DNA of 64,000 nucleotides from Lachnospiraceae bacterium (GCA_024403355.1 JAKSRW010000008.1:1-64000), one strand, 5' to 3'; shown: positions 33,744 through 44,176, numbered from the stretch's first letter. Program-made: numbers and translations. The notes: generated by a model from the letters alone, not told the origin.

Positions 33744-36700
33744 TTAGTTAATTGTGAACATACCTCTCTTTACGAGGTTCATATTAACAACTGTCTTACC
33801 CTTCTCATTATCGTCATTATCTAATGTAGAAGTAATAAATCTTACAGTGAACTCATTGTTCTTTGTCATTGCGTAATCAGGCTCGTTAACAGGGTTTGCT
33901 GCATAGTAGCTATCCTCAAGAGGAATATCTACGTAGTAGTTCTTTCCGTCCTGAACTATTCCGTCTGTTACAGGTGTTCCCTCAGCAGTATAGATTGTAA
34001 GAGGAATATCCTTACCGGTTGTTGTCTGGAATGTAAGCTTACCGGTTGTTCCCTCTGATACAATGGCCGTAAACTCAGCTCTGATTACTGAACCACCGAT
34101 AGTTGATGTACCATCGTTGATTACATTGTCGTTACCATTATTGCTCTTTGTTGCATCATAGTATACATAGAGGTAAGCGTCTGTTGTCTTAACATCGTTA
34201 CCTGATGTATCCTTGTTAATTACAGGAGGTGTAGTCTCAACATCAGGGTTGATAGGCTTAACCTCTGCTAAAGGTGCAGGCGGTAACTCGGGTGTTGTAG
34301 GATTAGTCTCTGTATTTGAAATAATAGTATTTACAAAGAGAGCTGCCTCAGGAAGCTTCATTGCAATAGCCTTCTGACCGCTTGAATTACCTTCATTGAA
34401 ACCGAATGCACAGTAGGTTAATCCGCCCTTCTTATACATGTAGTACTGGTTTCTTGCATCCTTGTAAGTATCGCCGACTGTAAGTGAGTAATATGTTACA
34501 AGACCGGGATCCTCAAGATTTAACTGGAAAGGCTGCATGTGAGCATTCGCAAGTCTGAATACTGCAGGTGTGCTGTAAGGATAATGTGTTACAGTTCCCT
34601 CATTTACCATATTGATAGTAGCTGTTGAACCGTTACCGATAGGTAAATTGTTTGCTCCCATGTATGTAAAGCCGTCCTTACCAACAAGAACTGAGTTCTT
34701 ATCGTTTAACTTGTAAAGTGCATCAATATTTGCAGCTGAACCATCAAGGAGACCTGTTACATTGTATCTATCCATGCCCATGTATGCACGAATTGACTCA
34801 GCTAAAGTATTGTTTGTATTTACTGTGATAGCACCAAAACCAACGAATGCATTGTTATCATCCTTAATATACTTCTGGATAATAGATCTTGCATCAGCAC
34901 TGAAGAGGTCCATACTCTCACAGAAACCTAATACAAGCATATCAATATTAAGAACTTCATAGGTATCAAGCTCTGTAATAGTCTGGCCTTCAACCTTTGT
35001 CTGCTTTCTGTTGTACTTTAATACCTTCTTGCTTGAATCATATGTAATATAACCGCCTGCAACAAGTTCATTGAACTTTGCTACAGAGAGACGGTATGTA
35101 TCCATATCGTAATCCTTCTGCTTTGCAAGGAAGTAGTAGTATACACCGGCTGTTGAATAGATTGAGAACTTATCAACAGGCTGGTTGTACTTAACAGTAC
35201 CTTCACTGACTACATTTCCGTTGTACTTGTTGATAATCTTTCCGTCAACTACAGATACATCAAACTGATCAGCCTTATTCTTGTACTCCTGAGTATTTAC
35301 CTTATATGTTACTGTATCAAATCTTAATGCATCCTTAAAGTAATTCTGAACCTTTGATACCTCTGTGTAAGGATCATACTTTGTAATTTCGTTGTTACCG
35401 TTCTGTGCCTTTGCAACAGCTATCTCATCCTTAGTAGGAAGTAAAAGTACTGCGCCCTGAGGAAGTGATGTATAACCTGTAATATTTGAATTATACTCAC
35501 CATTACCCCACTTACTGCTCTCACTTGTAGGAACAATCTGAAGAACTACTGTCTTATTTACCTGATCATCGTCATCCTTCTTAGCAGCACTGTAACCAAT
35601 CTGTGTTGCATACTTATTGGTTTCTGTATTCTTAACTACCAGCTTCCAGGTAATAGCACCTACATAATCATTAGGAAGCTTTGAACAAGTTCTTGTGATA
35701 ACAGAGCCATCAGAAGCAACCTCTCCCCAGCTCTCGTAAAGCTCGCCGCCATCCTCAGGATCACCCTCCTGGAAGATTCCGTCATAGTTCATATCAAGGT
35801 AAAGGTAAGCCTTAACCTTACCACCACCGTTTACTTTAAATCTGAAAGTAAGCTTTCTTGACTTATCTGAACCGCTGTTTACGAATGTAGGTTCCTTTGC
35901 ACCGATACCGTTAAGTCTGTAGTCGTTTGATGCATTCTGATCCATGAATGAGAATGAATACTGTGACTCATATGCAGGAGGAGCAGAAAGCACTGAAAGT
36001 GCAAGCTTATTTGCAGAAAGAATATCAGTAAGTGACTTAAGTTCATCACCGCTGAGACCGTCACTGCCGTTATCCTTAATTGTCTTGTAGCTTGAATTTC
36101 CTACGATAGTATCGATAAAGCTGTACATATTTGTAGTCTTATCAATATTTCCGTTATTCTTAGCATTTACAAGTGCCTCACTGTAAATAACAGGTAAACC
36201 GTAAGTACTACAGTAAGCAAGAAGCTCATCCTTCTTATTCTTTGTTAAATCATTACCTGCAAGAATTGTCTTCTTGGGGTTAGAACCTGTACTGGCCCAG
36301 TCAAGGTTCTCATAGTATAAGGTAACCTCTTTACCGGCAGTATAATAAATATAATTTGTTCCTACACCGTAACTATTTCTAATGTTATCATATCCATTTG
36401 ATGATTCTGCACCAAAGTAGATTGCATCGTATGTTTCCTTAAGATTAATGTTTGTATTAACAAACTGGTACATACTCATTACATCAAGCTTAATTCCGCC
36501 AACAAGACCGCAGCTGTATGTAAAATCTCCGTCTTTTGTCTTTTCGCTCTTTGCAATAAAGTCCTGAATAAATGCCTGATTTACATTTCCGCCACCGTTA
36601 GGCTGAACAACAAGGAAACGATACTGCTGTGAATCAAGAGGATATGTATTCTCCTTAATGATTGTTGCAATATTATCCTTCATACTGCCCATGTAATTTA

Positions 36701-37922
36701 ATAAACCGTTATCATTGCGGTATACAAGACCACGCTGGCTCTTTCTCTGGTTTGAGTTATAGAAAGCAATCTCAAGCTTTCCGTTCTGTGCTCTGAAGTA
36801 ATCCTCAGAAACCCAGCCAAGCTTCTGCTTTACATTATAAACATTGTAGCCATTTTCAAGGAAGTTAGGCTCAAGCATCTTCTCGCCCCATGCATCATGA
36901 GATAAACGTCCTAATGCTGCATAGTTTTCTGCATTACCGTTATAAGGCTCAAATGCCTTTAATGCACCTGTTTCAGGATCAATACCGTACCAATCATCTG
37001 CATTCTTGAAGTAAAGTGAATAGAATGTAGAAGGATTCATTCTTGTTGTCATGGCAAAGAGCTTGTAAAAATTATTTGTTGCACCGATTGCCTGCTCATC
37101 TTTACCGATACCCTTCTGCTCACCAAGAGATGAAGTCTCGATACCATTTGCTCTACCATAGAAATACTTGATATTTGCTGTTACATTAGCATTCTTATCA
37201 GCATTCTGCTCTGAACCAACAATGCCTCTAACAGTATTATAATCAAAGATATAAGCTGAAGGTTCTACTCCGTCAGCACCTGCAATCTTCTTGAAAATCT
37301 GATATGCAAGCTTCCAGTCAAACTCTGTACATGCCTTAAATGACTCATGGCCATGCTCATCATATCCCATAGGGAAGCAGCCTGCATTGAGACTTTCTTT
37401 AATCTTTGATACTACTGAAGGGAAGCCGTTTGAGCCTGCCTCAGTGAATACAAAGAGGTCAACCATGTTGAATGTATTATTAACAAAATCTGCATCCTTT
37501 AATGCTTCCTTTAACTGTGAAGGAGTATAAGTCATTACATCAACATTCCATGCTAATTCCTGGCCTGACTCATTGGTCTTGGGAAGACAGTTCTCTACAA
37601 ACCAGTTGTAACTTGTATAGTAGTAGTCATCTCCCGACTTTGAAACCTCACCGATACCTGCATTCTTTAAGGTTGTTGCAAAAGTATCAGAGTTATTCTT
37701 CTGCATATACGAAGCGATGTTAATCGGCTCCTGACCACTTACAAGATAACCAAAGCTGGCGCTTGAAGAAGCGGGAACAAGCTCGATGACTCTGTAGGTC
37801 ATATTGACCTTGCTGGCTGCAGATACAGACTCTGAACTCATCGCAAAACCAAGTGCACTAAGCAAAGATGCTACCATTACAACAACTAGTGCAAATGATA
37901 TAAACTTCTTTGACTTTTTCAT
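33744..37922 (-). CDS. Very large secreted DUF5057-like protein of the pilus locus
   Basis: 1392 residues with signal peptide about 1-36 (SFALVVVMVASLLSALGFAM...VSAA). The text TYRVIELVPASSSASFGYLVSGQEP at the mature start and repeated KTVVLQIVPTSESS mid-protein match my recollection of DUF5057 proteins of Lachnospiraceae. The first half has mixed alpha/beta segments (FNMVDLFVFTEAGSNGFPSVV; YDAIYFGAESSNGYDN); the last 250 residues are beta-rich and Ig-like with a Pro linker (TPELPPAPLAEVKPINPD). No sortase signal, membrane anchor or pilin signal. Last gene of the T4P locus with a strong GGAGG site and a terminator behind it. Likely a surface or pilus-tip adhesin-like partner, but that role is inferred only from position. 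Confidence 0.75.
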   Translation of the reverse strand: MKKSKKFISFALVVVMVASLLSALGFAMSSESVSAASKVNMTYRVIELVPASSSASFGYLVSGQEPINIASYMQKNNSDTFATTLKNAGIGEVSKSGDDYYYTSYNWFVENCLPKTNESGQELAWNVDVMTYTPSQLKEALKDADFVNNTFNMVDLFVFTEAGSNGFPSVVSKIKESLNAGCFPMGYDEHGHESFKACTEFDWKLAYQIFKKIAGADGVEPSAYIFDYNTVRGIVGSEQNADKNANVTANIKYFYGRANGIETSSLGEQKGIGKDEQAIGATNNFYKLFAMTTRMNPSTFYSLYFKNADDWYGIDPETGALKAFEPYNGNAENYAALGRLSHDAWGEKMLEPNFLENGYNVYNVKQKLGWVSEDYFRAQNGKLEIAFYNSNQRKSQRGLVYRNDNGLLNYMGSMKDNIATIIKENTYPLDSQQYRFLVVQPNGGGNVNQAFIQDFIAKSEKTKDGDFTYSCGLVGGIKLDVMSMYQFVNTNINLKETYDAIYFGAESSNGYDNIRNSYGVGTNYIYYTAGKEVTLYYENLDWASTGSNPKKTILAGNDLTKNKKDELLAYCSTYGLPVIYSEALVNAKNNGNIDKTTNMYSFIDTIVGNSSYKTIKDNGSDGLSGDELKSLTDILSANKLALSVLSAPPAYESQYSFSFMDQNASNDYRLNGIGAKEPTFVNSGSDKSRKLTFRFKVNGGGKVKAYLYLDMNYDGIFQEGDPEDGGELYESWGEVASDGSVITRTCSKLPNDYVGAITWKLVVKNTETNKYATQIGYSAAKKDDDDQVNKTVVLQIVPTSESSKWGNGEYNSNITGYTSLPQGAVLLLPTKDEIAVAKAQNGNNEITKYDPYTEVSKVQNYFKDALRFDTVTYKVNTQEYKNKADQFDVSVVDGKIINKYNGNVVSEGTVKYNQPVDKFSIYSTAGVYYYFLAKQKDYDMDTYRLSVAKFNELVAGGYITYDSSKKVLKYNRKQTKVEGQTITELDTYEVLNIDMLVLGFCESMDLFSADARSIIQKYIKDDNNAFVGFGAITVNTNNTLAESIRAYMGMDRYNVTGLLDGSAANIDALYKLNDKNSVLVGKDGFTYMGANNLPIGNGSTATINMVNEGTVTHYPYSTPAVFRLANAHMQPFQLNLEDPGLVTYYSLTVGDTYKDARNQYYMYKKGGLTYCAFGFNEGNSSGQKAIAMKLPEAALFVNTIISNTETNPTTPELPPAPLAEVKPINPDVETTPPVINKDTSGNDVKTTDAYLYVYYDATKSNNGNDNVINDGTSTIGGSVIRAEFTAIVSEGTTGKLTFQTTTGKDIPLTIYTAEGTPVTDGIVQDGKNYYVDIPLEDSYYAANPVNEPDYAMTKNNEFTVRFITSTLDNDDNEKGKTVVNMNLVKRGMFTIN

Positions 37923-37951
37923 AATGTTGCCTCCATTCCTAAAACCTTACT

Positions 37952-37979
37952 CTTATAATATCACATTATTCCTTTGTAA
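37952..37979 (-). promoter_or_regulatory. Possible promoter of the DUF5057-like gene
   Basis: -35 TTACAA (37974-37979), 16-base spacer, -10 TATAAG (37952-37957). Lies in the 114-base gap after the last minor pilin; would allow separate expression of this gene. Confidence 0.5.
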
Positions 37980-38036
37980 CTTCTTAAATATTTATCAATA
38001 AATTCGAAAAACGAATTAATTTTAAAAGTGATTGGA

Positions 38037-38735
38037 TTATGTTGTTGTATTATTAATCTTGTTTCTTGTTAAGATATTTACATCAGAAACAAATTCCGTA
38101 TCCATAAAAGCATACTTTGCATCCATATGAATCAGATAACCGTTTGTCTGTGATGTACTGCATGTGAAGTCAATTGACTTTACGCAATCAGCTACAAGTG
38201 TGTATCTGTTCGCTACGATATCATAGATGAGTTTCTGCTCAGCTGCCGCATCATTGAATACAAGTCCGTGTGAATTTGTAATCTGAATCTTATTCGCTGT
38301 AGTATCAAAATACGAAGGATCCGCACCCTTTATGTAGTGAAGAGTTCCTGTATCTTCGCCGTTCTTCTTAGCGAAAACGAAGAAGTAATAACAGTTATCT
38401 GACTCTCCTGTAGCCTTGTCATTGTTCTTGGCCTTAATACATTCAACCTTTATTGTACCCTCAAAGGTCTCGCCAAGTTCATTTGTACAGGTCTTATTAT
38501 TCATCGTAAGTGATGCATAATCTGTGGCTTCCATCACGAGCTCGTTTACAAGATTCTGTGTCGAAAGCGATTCCTCCTGAAGCTTTGCACTCGTGCTGAC
38601 CATCTGGTAGGTACCTCTGGTCGTCGAAATAAATACACCAACACCAAGCATAAGAATGGCCGTTACCAGGATTGAAACAATCATTTCAACGAGGGAGAAG
38701 CCGTTATCATTAAGCAAGTGTCTGTTCTTTGTCAT
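38037..38735 (-). CDS. Minor prepilin, PilW-like
   Basis: 232 residues. Class III signal NDNGFSLVEMIVSILVTAILML: short basic leader, cleavage after Gly12, Glu5 of the mature protein present. The following globular part is unrecognised; the size and position (after the other minor pilins) fit PilW/ComGF-type subunits that prime assembly. Fourteen bases separate it from the preceding pilin gene, so they are co-translated. Confidence 0.88.
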   Translation of the reverse strand: MTKNRHLLNDNGFSLVEMIVSILVTAILMLGVGVFISTTRGTYQMVSTSAKLQEESLSTQNLVNELVMEATDYASLTMNNKTCTNELGETFEGTIKVECIKAKNNDKATGESDNCYYFFVFAKKNGEDTGTLHYIKGADPSYFDTTANKIQITNSHGLVFNDAAAEQKLIYDIVANRYTLVADCVKSIDFTCSTSQTNGYLIHMDAKYAFMDTEFVSDVNILTRNKINNTTT

Positions 38736-38749
38736 CTTACCGCTCCTCC

Positions 38750-39391
38750 TTATTCATAGTAATTATAGCTTCTGCCTGTTGCAGCTACCATAACTATAGT
38801 TGCCTGCTTTGTGTCACCCTTCATAAAAATCTCATCCGCATCGATTTCCACTGCGGAAAGATCAACATCCGCTGTATCCTGTCTGGTCAGAATCTTTGCA
38901 ATTCCACCGGTCGACTTTTTGAAGTAAACATAAATGTTTGATTCATTCTTTGAATAATCGCCAACCTTTATTGAAACAGCCTTTGTTGCATCGTGGTTTC
39001 TGAAAATCATATCAATGTTTGTATTACAGATTTTCTCATTTACAAGCATCTGAGTTCTCTTTTTCTTGACCGGAGTTCCTGTTTCATCCGGTTCAGTATA
39101 CTCCTCAAGCCAGTCAACCTCTCCGTAGATGTCTCCGCCTTCCACATAGAACTTGGCGTACACATCTGTATCATTTGTCGTAGTGCTTGTCGAATTCTTT
39201 AAGGCTAACGCCTTCTGGCGGGCCTGCTTCATAATATTTGTGACCATGGAAGAAGCACTGTCGACACGCGCATTGTAAATTGTACTGAAGGAGACAACCG
39301 CTCCGCCTGCCACAATTCCCATAATCAATACCGCAACTATGAGCTCAACCAAACTGAAACCCTTATTATTAAGTTTACGTTTTGTTTTCAT
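38750..39391 (-). CDS. Minor prepilin, GspH/FimT-like
   Basis: About 213 residues from ATG 39391 (GGAG six bases upstream; a GTG at 39412 lies before that site). Class III signal NNKGFSLVELIVAVLIMGIVAGGAVV with cleavage after Gly and Glu at mature position 5. Globular region includes VDSASSMVTNIMKQARQKALAL, a pattern seen in GspH/FimT-like pilins, which supports but does not prove that class. Operonic with flanking pilin genes. Confidence 0.88.
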   Translation of the reverse strand: MKTKRKLNNKGFSLVELIVAVLIMGIVAGGAVVSFSTIYNARVDSASSMVTNIMKQARQKALALKNSTSTTTNDTDVYAKFYVEGGDIYGEVDWLEEYTEPDETGTPVKKKRTQMLVNEKICNTNIDMIFRNHDATKAVSIKVGDYSKNESNIYVYFKKSTGGIAKILTRQDTADVDLSAVEIDADEIFMKGDTKQATIVMVAATGRSYNYYE

Positions 39392-39429
39392 ATGCTTCTC
39401 CATTTCTGTCACATTATGTAAAAGTTCAA

Positions 39430-42015
39430 TTAATTCTTAGTCCAGTCAGAAGTCTGGATATTTACAAGATTAGTGCTGCTTCCTGTTGAATCACCCATCT
39501 TGTAGTTAGCTCCGAGGATATCAAAAATTCTCTGAAGCATTTCGTTACCGTCCATAGCTGCATTTGCTGCTTCAACAGCTGCAGTATCCGTAACATCAAC
39601 CATAGTAGTTGTACCTGACTGATTTGTTACTGCAAGTAACGCATCAAACTCTGTGGTCCAGCCGTTCTCTGATGTAGCATCACTTGTCTGTACTGTGCTG
39701 TACATATTACCGAAGCATACAAGTGTTACATTCTTACCGATAATAACATTACCGTAAGCAACGATAATACCATTGAATACTACGTTATCAGAAATTGTAA
39801 CATCACCCTTTGCAACAACTACATACTTTGTATTAGGTGAAATATTTGATGTGCTAAGTGTAATATCTTTACCTGTGATGAGCTTGTAGTTCCAGTCGTT
39901 CTTACCGAGCTCCTGGTCATACTTACCGCTGGCTGTTGAACCGCCGTATACCTTACCTGTGTAGATATTTCCGTCAATATCTCTCCATGATGAAGGTGAT
40001 GCAAGATCCTTTGTAGTAGTTGTATCAGAAATCTCTGCCTTTCCGAACATGGGACGGCTGGTATCATCTACAAAAAGCTTATTGAAAAGAGGCTCTGAAT
40101 CGCCTGTTGTTTCAAGATTGCAAAGAAGCTTTGAATAATCGTTTGAAAGTGATGCATACTCACCCTTTGTACGGGTACCCTTTATCATTGCAATCTCATG
40201 TGTTGTCTTTGCGTATGAAATAAGGTTACCTGCTGCATAAATCTTATCAGCTGAGGGAAGGTTGATATAACCGTTATCACCTGAACCGATCATTTCGATC
40301 TTCTCATCAAGCATATCCTTATAGAAATTAAATCTTGTATCTGTTGCTGCAGCACCTACCTGTCCCGATAAGTAGTTCTGGGCAGCTGTTGTGCTTGAGA
40401 AGTTCCAGAAGAAGTAGTAATAGAACTTTGTTCCTTCTGATGACTTGTATGCTACCTTAGCATATGTATAAGGAATAGTATCAAGTCCGCCGCCGCTGAA
40501 TTCTGAAGAATCAACACCTGAAAACTTATTAAAGTCTTCCTGGCTCAGAGGGTTATGACCGAACTTCTTGCTTGCTCCGCTCTCTGTATAAAGAAGCTTA
40601 TCACCGGGGATAAGATATACAGACTGAAGTGATCTGTATGTTATTGATTCACCCTGTGCATAGTATCCGTAATCGGGGTTGAGGAAATCAGCGTTCTTAA
40701 TAACCTCTGTATAAGCTGTACCTAAAAGATCAAGCTTACTTGAATTTGAAAGATCAAGTGCCGCATTTGTACCGTTAATTACGATAGCACTGCTGATTTC
40801 ATGCTGTGTAAGTGCTGTGTCAGCACCTGCAGAATTCTTTGCTCCTGCGCTGTATCCGATAAGTGAGCTTCCGCTCTTATCCACAAGTGATACATTCTTA
40901 CCTGTAAGAGTAATATCATCCTTGAAATAGATGTTATTGCCGTTGATTGTAGCACGTCCGCCGTAAGGTGTATGTGAACCGTCACCATCTACGAGACCGT
41001 CATCACCGATGATAATATTCTCAGCCCAAATCTGTCCGTTGTTTGAACCGAGCTCCTCATCCAGAGGATCATCATACTTTGTTTCATCGTTATTATAAGG
41101 AAGATCAAGATACATTTTGGGAAGTGCTGAGAAATCCACTCTTCCGCCTGTTGAAGCTGCCGCAATATTTGAAGCAATCTTAATATCCTTACCTGAAATG
41201 ATATATTTTGACATAACAGTTAATGCATTATTAATATTAATGCTTAACTCAACGCCATCCTTTGCATAGATATTACCAACGATGGTACCGTAGGTCTCAC
41301 CGGTAATATAGTTCGTATCGTTTGTGGTAATCTTTCCGTTTGATACGATGATGTACTTATCAAGGTCATACTGTAATGCCTTGGTAGGGTCACGGTATTC
41401 AAGACTGGGAAGCTCTGCAGTAAATGTAAAGCTTGTATTAATGGTTGTCTCGTTATTATTCTTGTCGAGGTATGTAATCTTTACATTCTCAAGAGTAACA
41501 ACACCATCTGAATCTACAGTAATTGTAGCCTCGTCAAGATTTACATCGATAGAAGTATTTGTATAATCTTCCTCTGTACCTGTGTATGAACCGTCTGCTC
41601 CGTACTTACCGAATGAGATGAGTGCGGGAGTAAACTTTGTTACATCAAGAACCTTGCCTGCGCCATTATTAACCATAAGCTCATCCTCAAGGATTTCCTT
41701 GAACTTAGCTCTGTAGGCTGACTCAAGACCGTTCGAATCAATAGTAGCATCTACCGCTACCTTCTCAAGTACCGCTGCATATGCCTGTGTAGCAGATGTG
41801 CTGGCAAACTTCTGAAGGTAAGCCTTCATGCTGTCTACTACATCCTCTGTGGTATAGAAGTTTTCAGAGGAGTCACTGCTGGTGCCTGCCGTTTTAACAT
41901 TTCCGACCGTCATCGAAAGAATAACAGCTGCAATAATGCCTACAAAAAGCATAGCAATAATAACAAGTACAAGTGTTGCACCTTTATCATTCAGTCTTTT
42001 TGATAATCTCTTCAT
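39430..42015 (-). CDS. Large PilX-like pilus-associated protein
   Basis: 861 residues. N-terminus NDKGATLVLVIIAMLFVGIIAAVIL is a PilX-type signal-anchor (KGATLV instead of GFSLVE, so no Glu5), as in PilX/ComGG minor components. The rest is far larger than usual PilX (about 200) and rich in Asn, Gly, Thr and Asp with strand-like repeats: ISGKDIKIASNIAA, INGNNIYFKDDITLTGKNVSLVDKSG and GDVTISDNVVFNGIIVAYGNVIIGKNVTLVCFGN. Such stacks suggest a beta-solenoid or bactofilin-like fold. Between the PilV-like and GspH-like genes. A large surface-exposed minor subunit is the best reading. Confidence 0.78.
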   Translation of the reverse strand: MKRLSKRLNDKGATLVLVIIAMLFVGIIAAVILSMTVGNVKTAGTSSDSSENFYTTEDVVDSMKAYLQKFASTSATQAYAAVLEKVAVDATIDSNGLESAYRAKFKEILEDELMVNNGAGKVLDVTKFTPALISFGKYGADGSYTGTEEDYTNTSIDVNLDEATITVDSDGVVTLENVKITYLDKNNNETTINTSFTFTAELPSLEYRDPTKALQYDLDKYIIVSNGKITTNDTNYITGETYGTIVGNIYAKDGVELSININNALTVMSKYIISGKDIKIASNIAAASTGGRVDFSALPKMYLDLPYNNDETKYDDPLDEELGSNNGQIWAENIIIGDDGLVDGDGSHTPYGGRATINGNNIYFKDDITLTGKNVSLVDKSGSSLIGYSAGAKNSAGADTALTQHEISSAIVINGTNAALDLSNSSKLDLLGTAYTEVIKNADFLNPDYGYYAQGESITYRSLQSVYLIPGDKLLYTESGASKKFGHNPLSQEDFNKFSGVDSSEFSGGGLDTIPYTYAKVAYKSSEGTKFYYYFFWNFSSTTAAQNYLSGQVGAAATDTRFNFYKDMLDEKIEMIGSGDNGYINLPSADKIYAAGNLISYAKTTHEIAMIKGTRTKGEYASLSNDYSKLLCNLETTGDSEPLFNKLFVDDTSRPMFGKAEISDTTTTKDLASPSSWRDIDGNIYTGKVYGGSTASGKYDQELGKNDWNYKLITGKDITLSTSNISPNTKYVVVAKGDVTISDNVVFNGIIVAYGNVIIGKNVTLVCFGNMYSTVQTSDATSENGWTTEFDALLAVTNQSGTTTMVDVTDTAAVEAANAAMDGNEMLQRIFDILGANYKMGDSTGSSTNLVNIQTSDWTKN

Positions 42016-42032
42016 GATTTTCCTCCTCGTCT

Positions 42033-43406
42033 TTATTCATAAACTGTAGCAGTCTTTGTTACGATATTTTCTCCCATGATATCGTATACATCAACCGTAA
42101 TATCATAAACCTTTGAATACTGACCCTCCGAAGCTGAATTAATCAGACTTCCGAGTTTATTGTAATTAGTTCCGTTAATCGGTAACTTCGAGTAAATCTC
42201 TACATTATCAAGCTCTGCCGAAACCGAAGGTCCCTTTTCAAGATTAACCGTAAAGTTCGATGTCAGATAATCTGAATCAGGCTTTGAAACATCCACACCC
42301 GCCATAAGGATGTAAATATCCATGGAAGGCTGGTCTTCTTTTACGAAGGTGATGGATTCGGTAGGCTTCTTTGCAATAATGGGATTTACACCGTCTATTG
42401 CAGGATATGATAAATCAGTTCCGTCATTAACAGTTGCGGGATCGGTAAGTGTTGATGCATAAAGCATAAGCACCTCCGGTGTAGCTGCATAGGCTGCCAC
42501 ATACTTTGTACCTGATGTATAAGGATACTCGCTGCCCTTTGAACTGTCAAAAATCGCTCCGCTCATTCCTGAGAAAGCTGAAACAGCAACTCCTGTTGAA
42601 GCCTTAACATCCTCCCACTTATTATAAAGTGTATAATCGAACTCACACTCAACTACATGCTTTCCGACATTAGGAGAAGTATTATCAGTATCCTTCTTAA
42701 TAGTAATCTTTACATCTCTTGCCTTAATAAGAGAAGCAATATTATTTCTGTTAAACGATGTACCATTCTTATCATTTACCATGGTGCAGAGTCCGTCAAG
42801 CTCGGCTGCCTCAATAGCAGTACCGACATTCAGCTGACCTGTCTTGCCGCCGGCGATATTACCTACACCCTGATAGTTGCTCGCATCATTCTGTGCCGAA
42901 TACTTTTTACTGTCAATGGTCACAGTTGCGTAATACTCATGTGTTCCCTGCTTAACATTCGCTAAATAGTACTGCATCTCAGGTGCGTTTGCTTCGGCGA
43001 AGTTAACCTTTCCAAGGTAAGCACCTGTAAGATATGAACTAAAATCCATGGGGCTCTCAATAGTTCCGGATACTCTGCTTCCGGCGTTATCAAAGCCCAC
43101 TATACTGCTTAACAGTGCACCGTCATAGCCCGGAATACTTGTGAGTGAACCCTTCGTAGCATTTGAATAAAGCGTTTTAAGACCACCGCTTTCCTTCAGG
43201 CCGAGAGCTTTTGTGGTTTCCATAATGTTATTTGCCGCAGTGTCTGCACAAAGCTTATTCTCAGCCTTGCGGTTAATCTTCACTGCAACACCGATGCCTG
43301 ACAGCAGCGGAACAAATACAATTCCTACTATCAGTACACTGACAATAATTTCAATCAGAGACGAACCCCTGTTGCCGACTCTGTTGTTCTTCTTATGTCT
43401 GACCAT
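42033..43406 (-). CDS. Minor prepilin, PilV-like
   Basis: 457 residues. Signal VGNRGSSLIEIIVSVLIVGIVFVPLLSGIGVAV: GSSLIE with Glu5 kept, followed by an anchor helix and AENKLCADTAANNIMETTKAL typical of PilV/GspI-like minor pilins. The C-terminal 350 residues are unusually long and beta-rich. First of the minor-pilin group; 17 bases to the PilX-like gene. Confidence 0.85.
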   Translation of the reverse strand: MVRHKKNNRVGNRGSSLIEIIVSVLIVGIVFVPLLSGIGVAVKINRKAENKLCADTAANNIMETTKALGLKESGGLKTLYSNATKGSLTSIPGYDGALLSSIVGFDNAGSRVSGTIESPMDFSSYLTGAYLGKVNFAEANAPEMQYYLANVKQGTHEYYATVTIDSKKYSAQNDASNYQGVGNIAGGKTGQLNVGTAIEAAELDGLCTMVNDKNGTSFNRNNIASLIKARDVKITIKKDTDNTSPNVGKHVVECEFDYTLYNKWEDVKASTGVAVSAFSGMSGAIFDSSKGSEYPYTSGTKYVAAYAATPEVLMLYASTLTDPATVNDGTDLSYPAIDGVNPIIAKKPTESITFVKEDQPSMDIYILMAGVDVSKPDSDYLTSNFTVNLEKGPSVSAELDNVEIYSKLPINGTNYNKLGSLINSASEGQYSKVYDITVDVYDIMGENIVTKTATVYE

Positions 43407-43442
43407 TTCAGCCCTCCTGTTTCAACTACTAACTATCTTAAG

Positions 43443-43469
43443 TCCGGAATCCGCAGTGCGGATTCCGGA
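43443..43469 (-). other. GC-rich hairpin between pilO and minor pilins
   Basis: Perfect 12-bp stem TCCGGAATCCGC / GCGGATTCCGGA with a 3-base loop. No T tract follows, so it is more likely an mRNA-processing or stability element than a terminator. Confidence 0.75.
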
Positions 43470-43480
43470 TAATTCTTTAA

Positions 43481-44176
43481 TTACTCTGTAACTGCAGCGT
43501 CAGCGCCCTCTGCTCCTTCAGCGCCCTCTTCAGTCTCCTCTGCGGGTGCGATAATGTTCATGAATACATTATTTGTTCCTACAGGGATATCATCAAGTAC
43601 AGGTGCAACGTATACGTGGTTGCTGTCAGCTACACCATAGATATTGAGAACCATAGAGGTTGTTACAAGACCTGACTCATAGTTGTAGGTCATACTCATT
43701 GTCTCAACATTCATTCTCTCAGGGTTATTGTTGATATAATCCATAACCTTCTTAAATGCTGTGTAGCCTGCTGATACTGAGAATGACATTGTTGACTTAT
43801 AGAATGTAAGCTGAGGATCGGGACAGCTGTAAACAGGTGTAGGATCACTGAAGTTTACTGTACTGATAACGCAGCCTGTCTTCTTGCAAAGGTCAACGAT
43901 TGTCATGATGTTCTTTTCACTTGTTGTACGGGGACCGTACTTTAAGAATACGCCGCTGATGAGACGCTGTGAATTAGCGATTCCTGCCTCATATACGGGC
44001 TTCTGTGCAATTTTATCGGTAAGGACATTAATTCTTTCCTCTACCTGGCGGCTCTGTGCCTTAACCTTATCTGCCTTCTCAATGTATGACTGATAGCCGA
44101 AACGATAAGCTCCGAAGATAATCAGTACGATAACAATAAGTAAACCGATTTCAAGTGTTTTCTGACTTACTTTCAT
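43481..44176 (-). CDS. pilO: PilO-like inner-membrane alignment protein
   Basis: 231 residues: one span near the N-terminus (LEIGLLIVIVLIIFGAYRFGY), coiled coil (EKADKVKAQSRQVEERINVL), then a ferredoxin-like PilO fold (SVSAGYTAFKKVMDYINNNPERMNVETMSMTYN). Ends in an acidic tail (AEETEEGAEGAEGAD). In T4P machines PilO pairs with PilN to link PilM to the pilus channel. Its ATG overlaps the pilM-pilN stop by one base, so translation is coupled and stoichiometry fixed. Confidence 0.85.
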   Translation of the reverse strand: MKVSQKTLEIGLLIVIVLIIFGAYRFGYQSYIEKADKVKAQSRQVEERINVLTDKIAQKPVYEAGIANSQRLISGVFLKYGPRTTSEKNIMTIVDLCKKTGCVISTVNFSDPTPVYSCPDPQLTFYKSTMSFSVSAGYTAFKKVMDYINNNPERMNVETMSMTYNYESGLVTTSMVLNIYGVADSNHVYVAPVLDDIPVGTNNVFMNIIAPAEETEEGAEGAEGADAAVTE

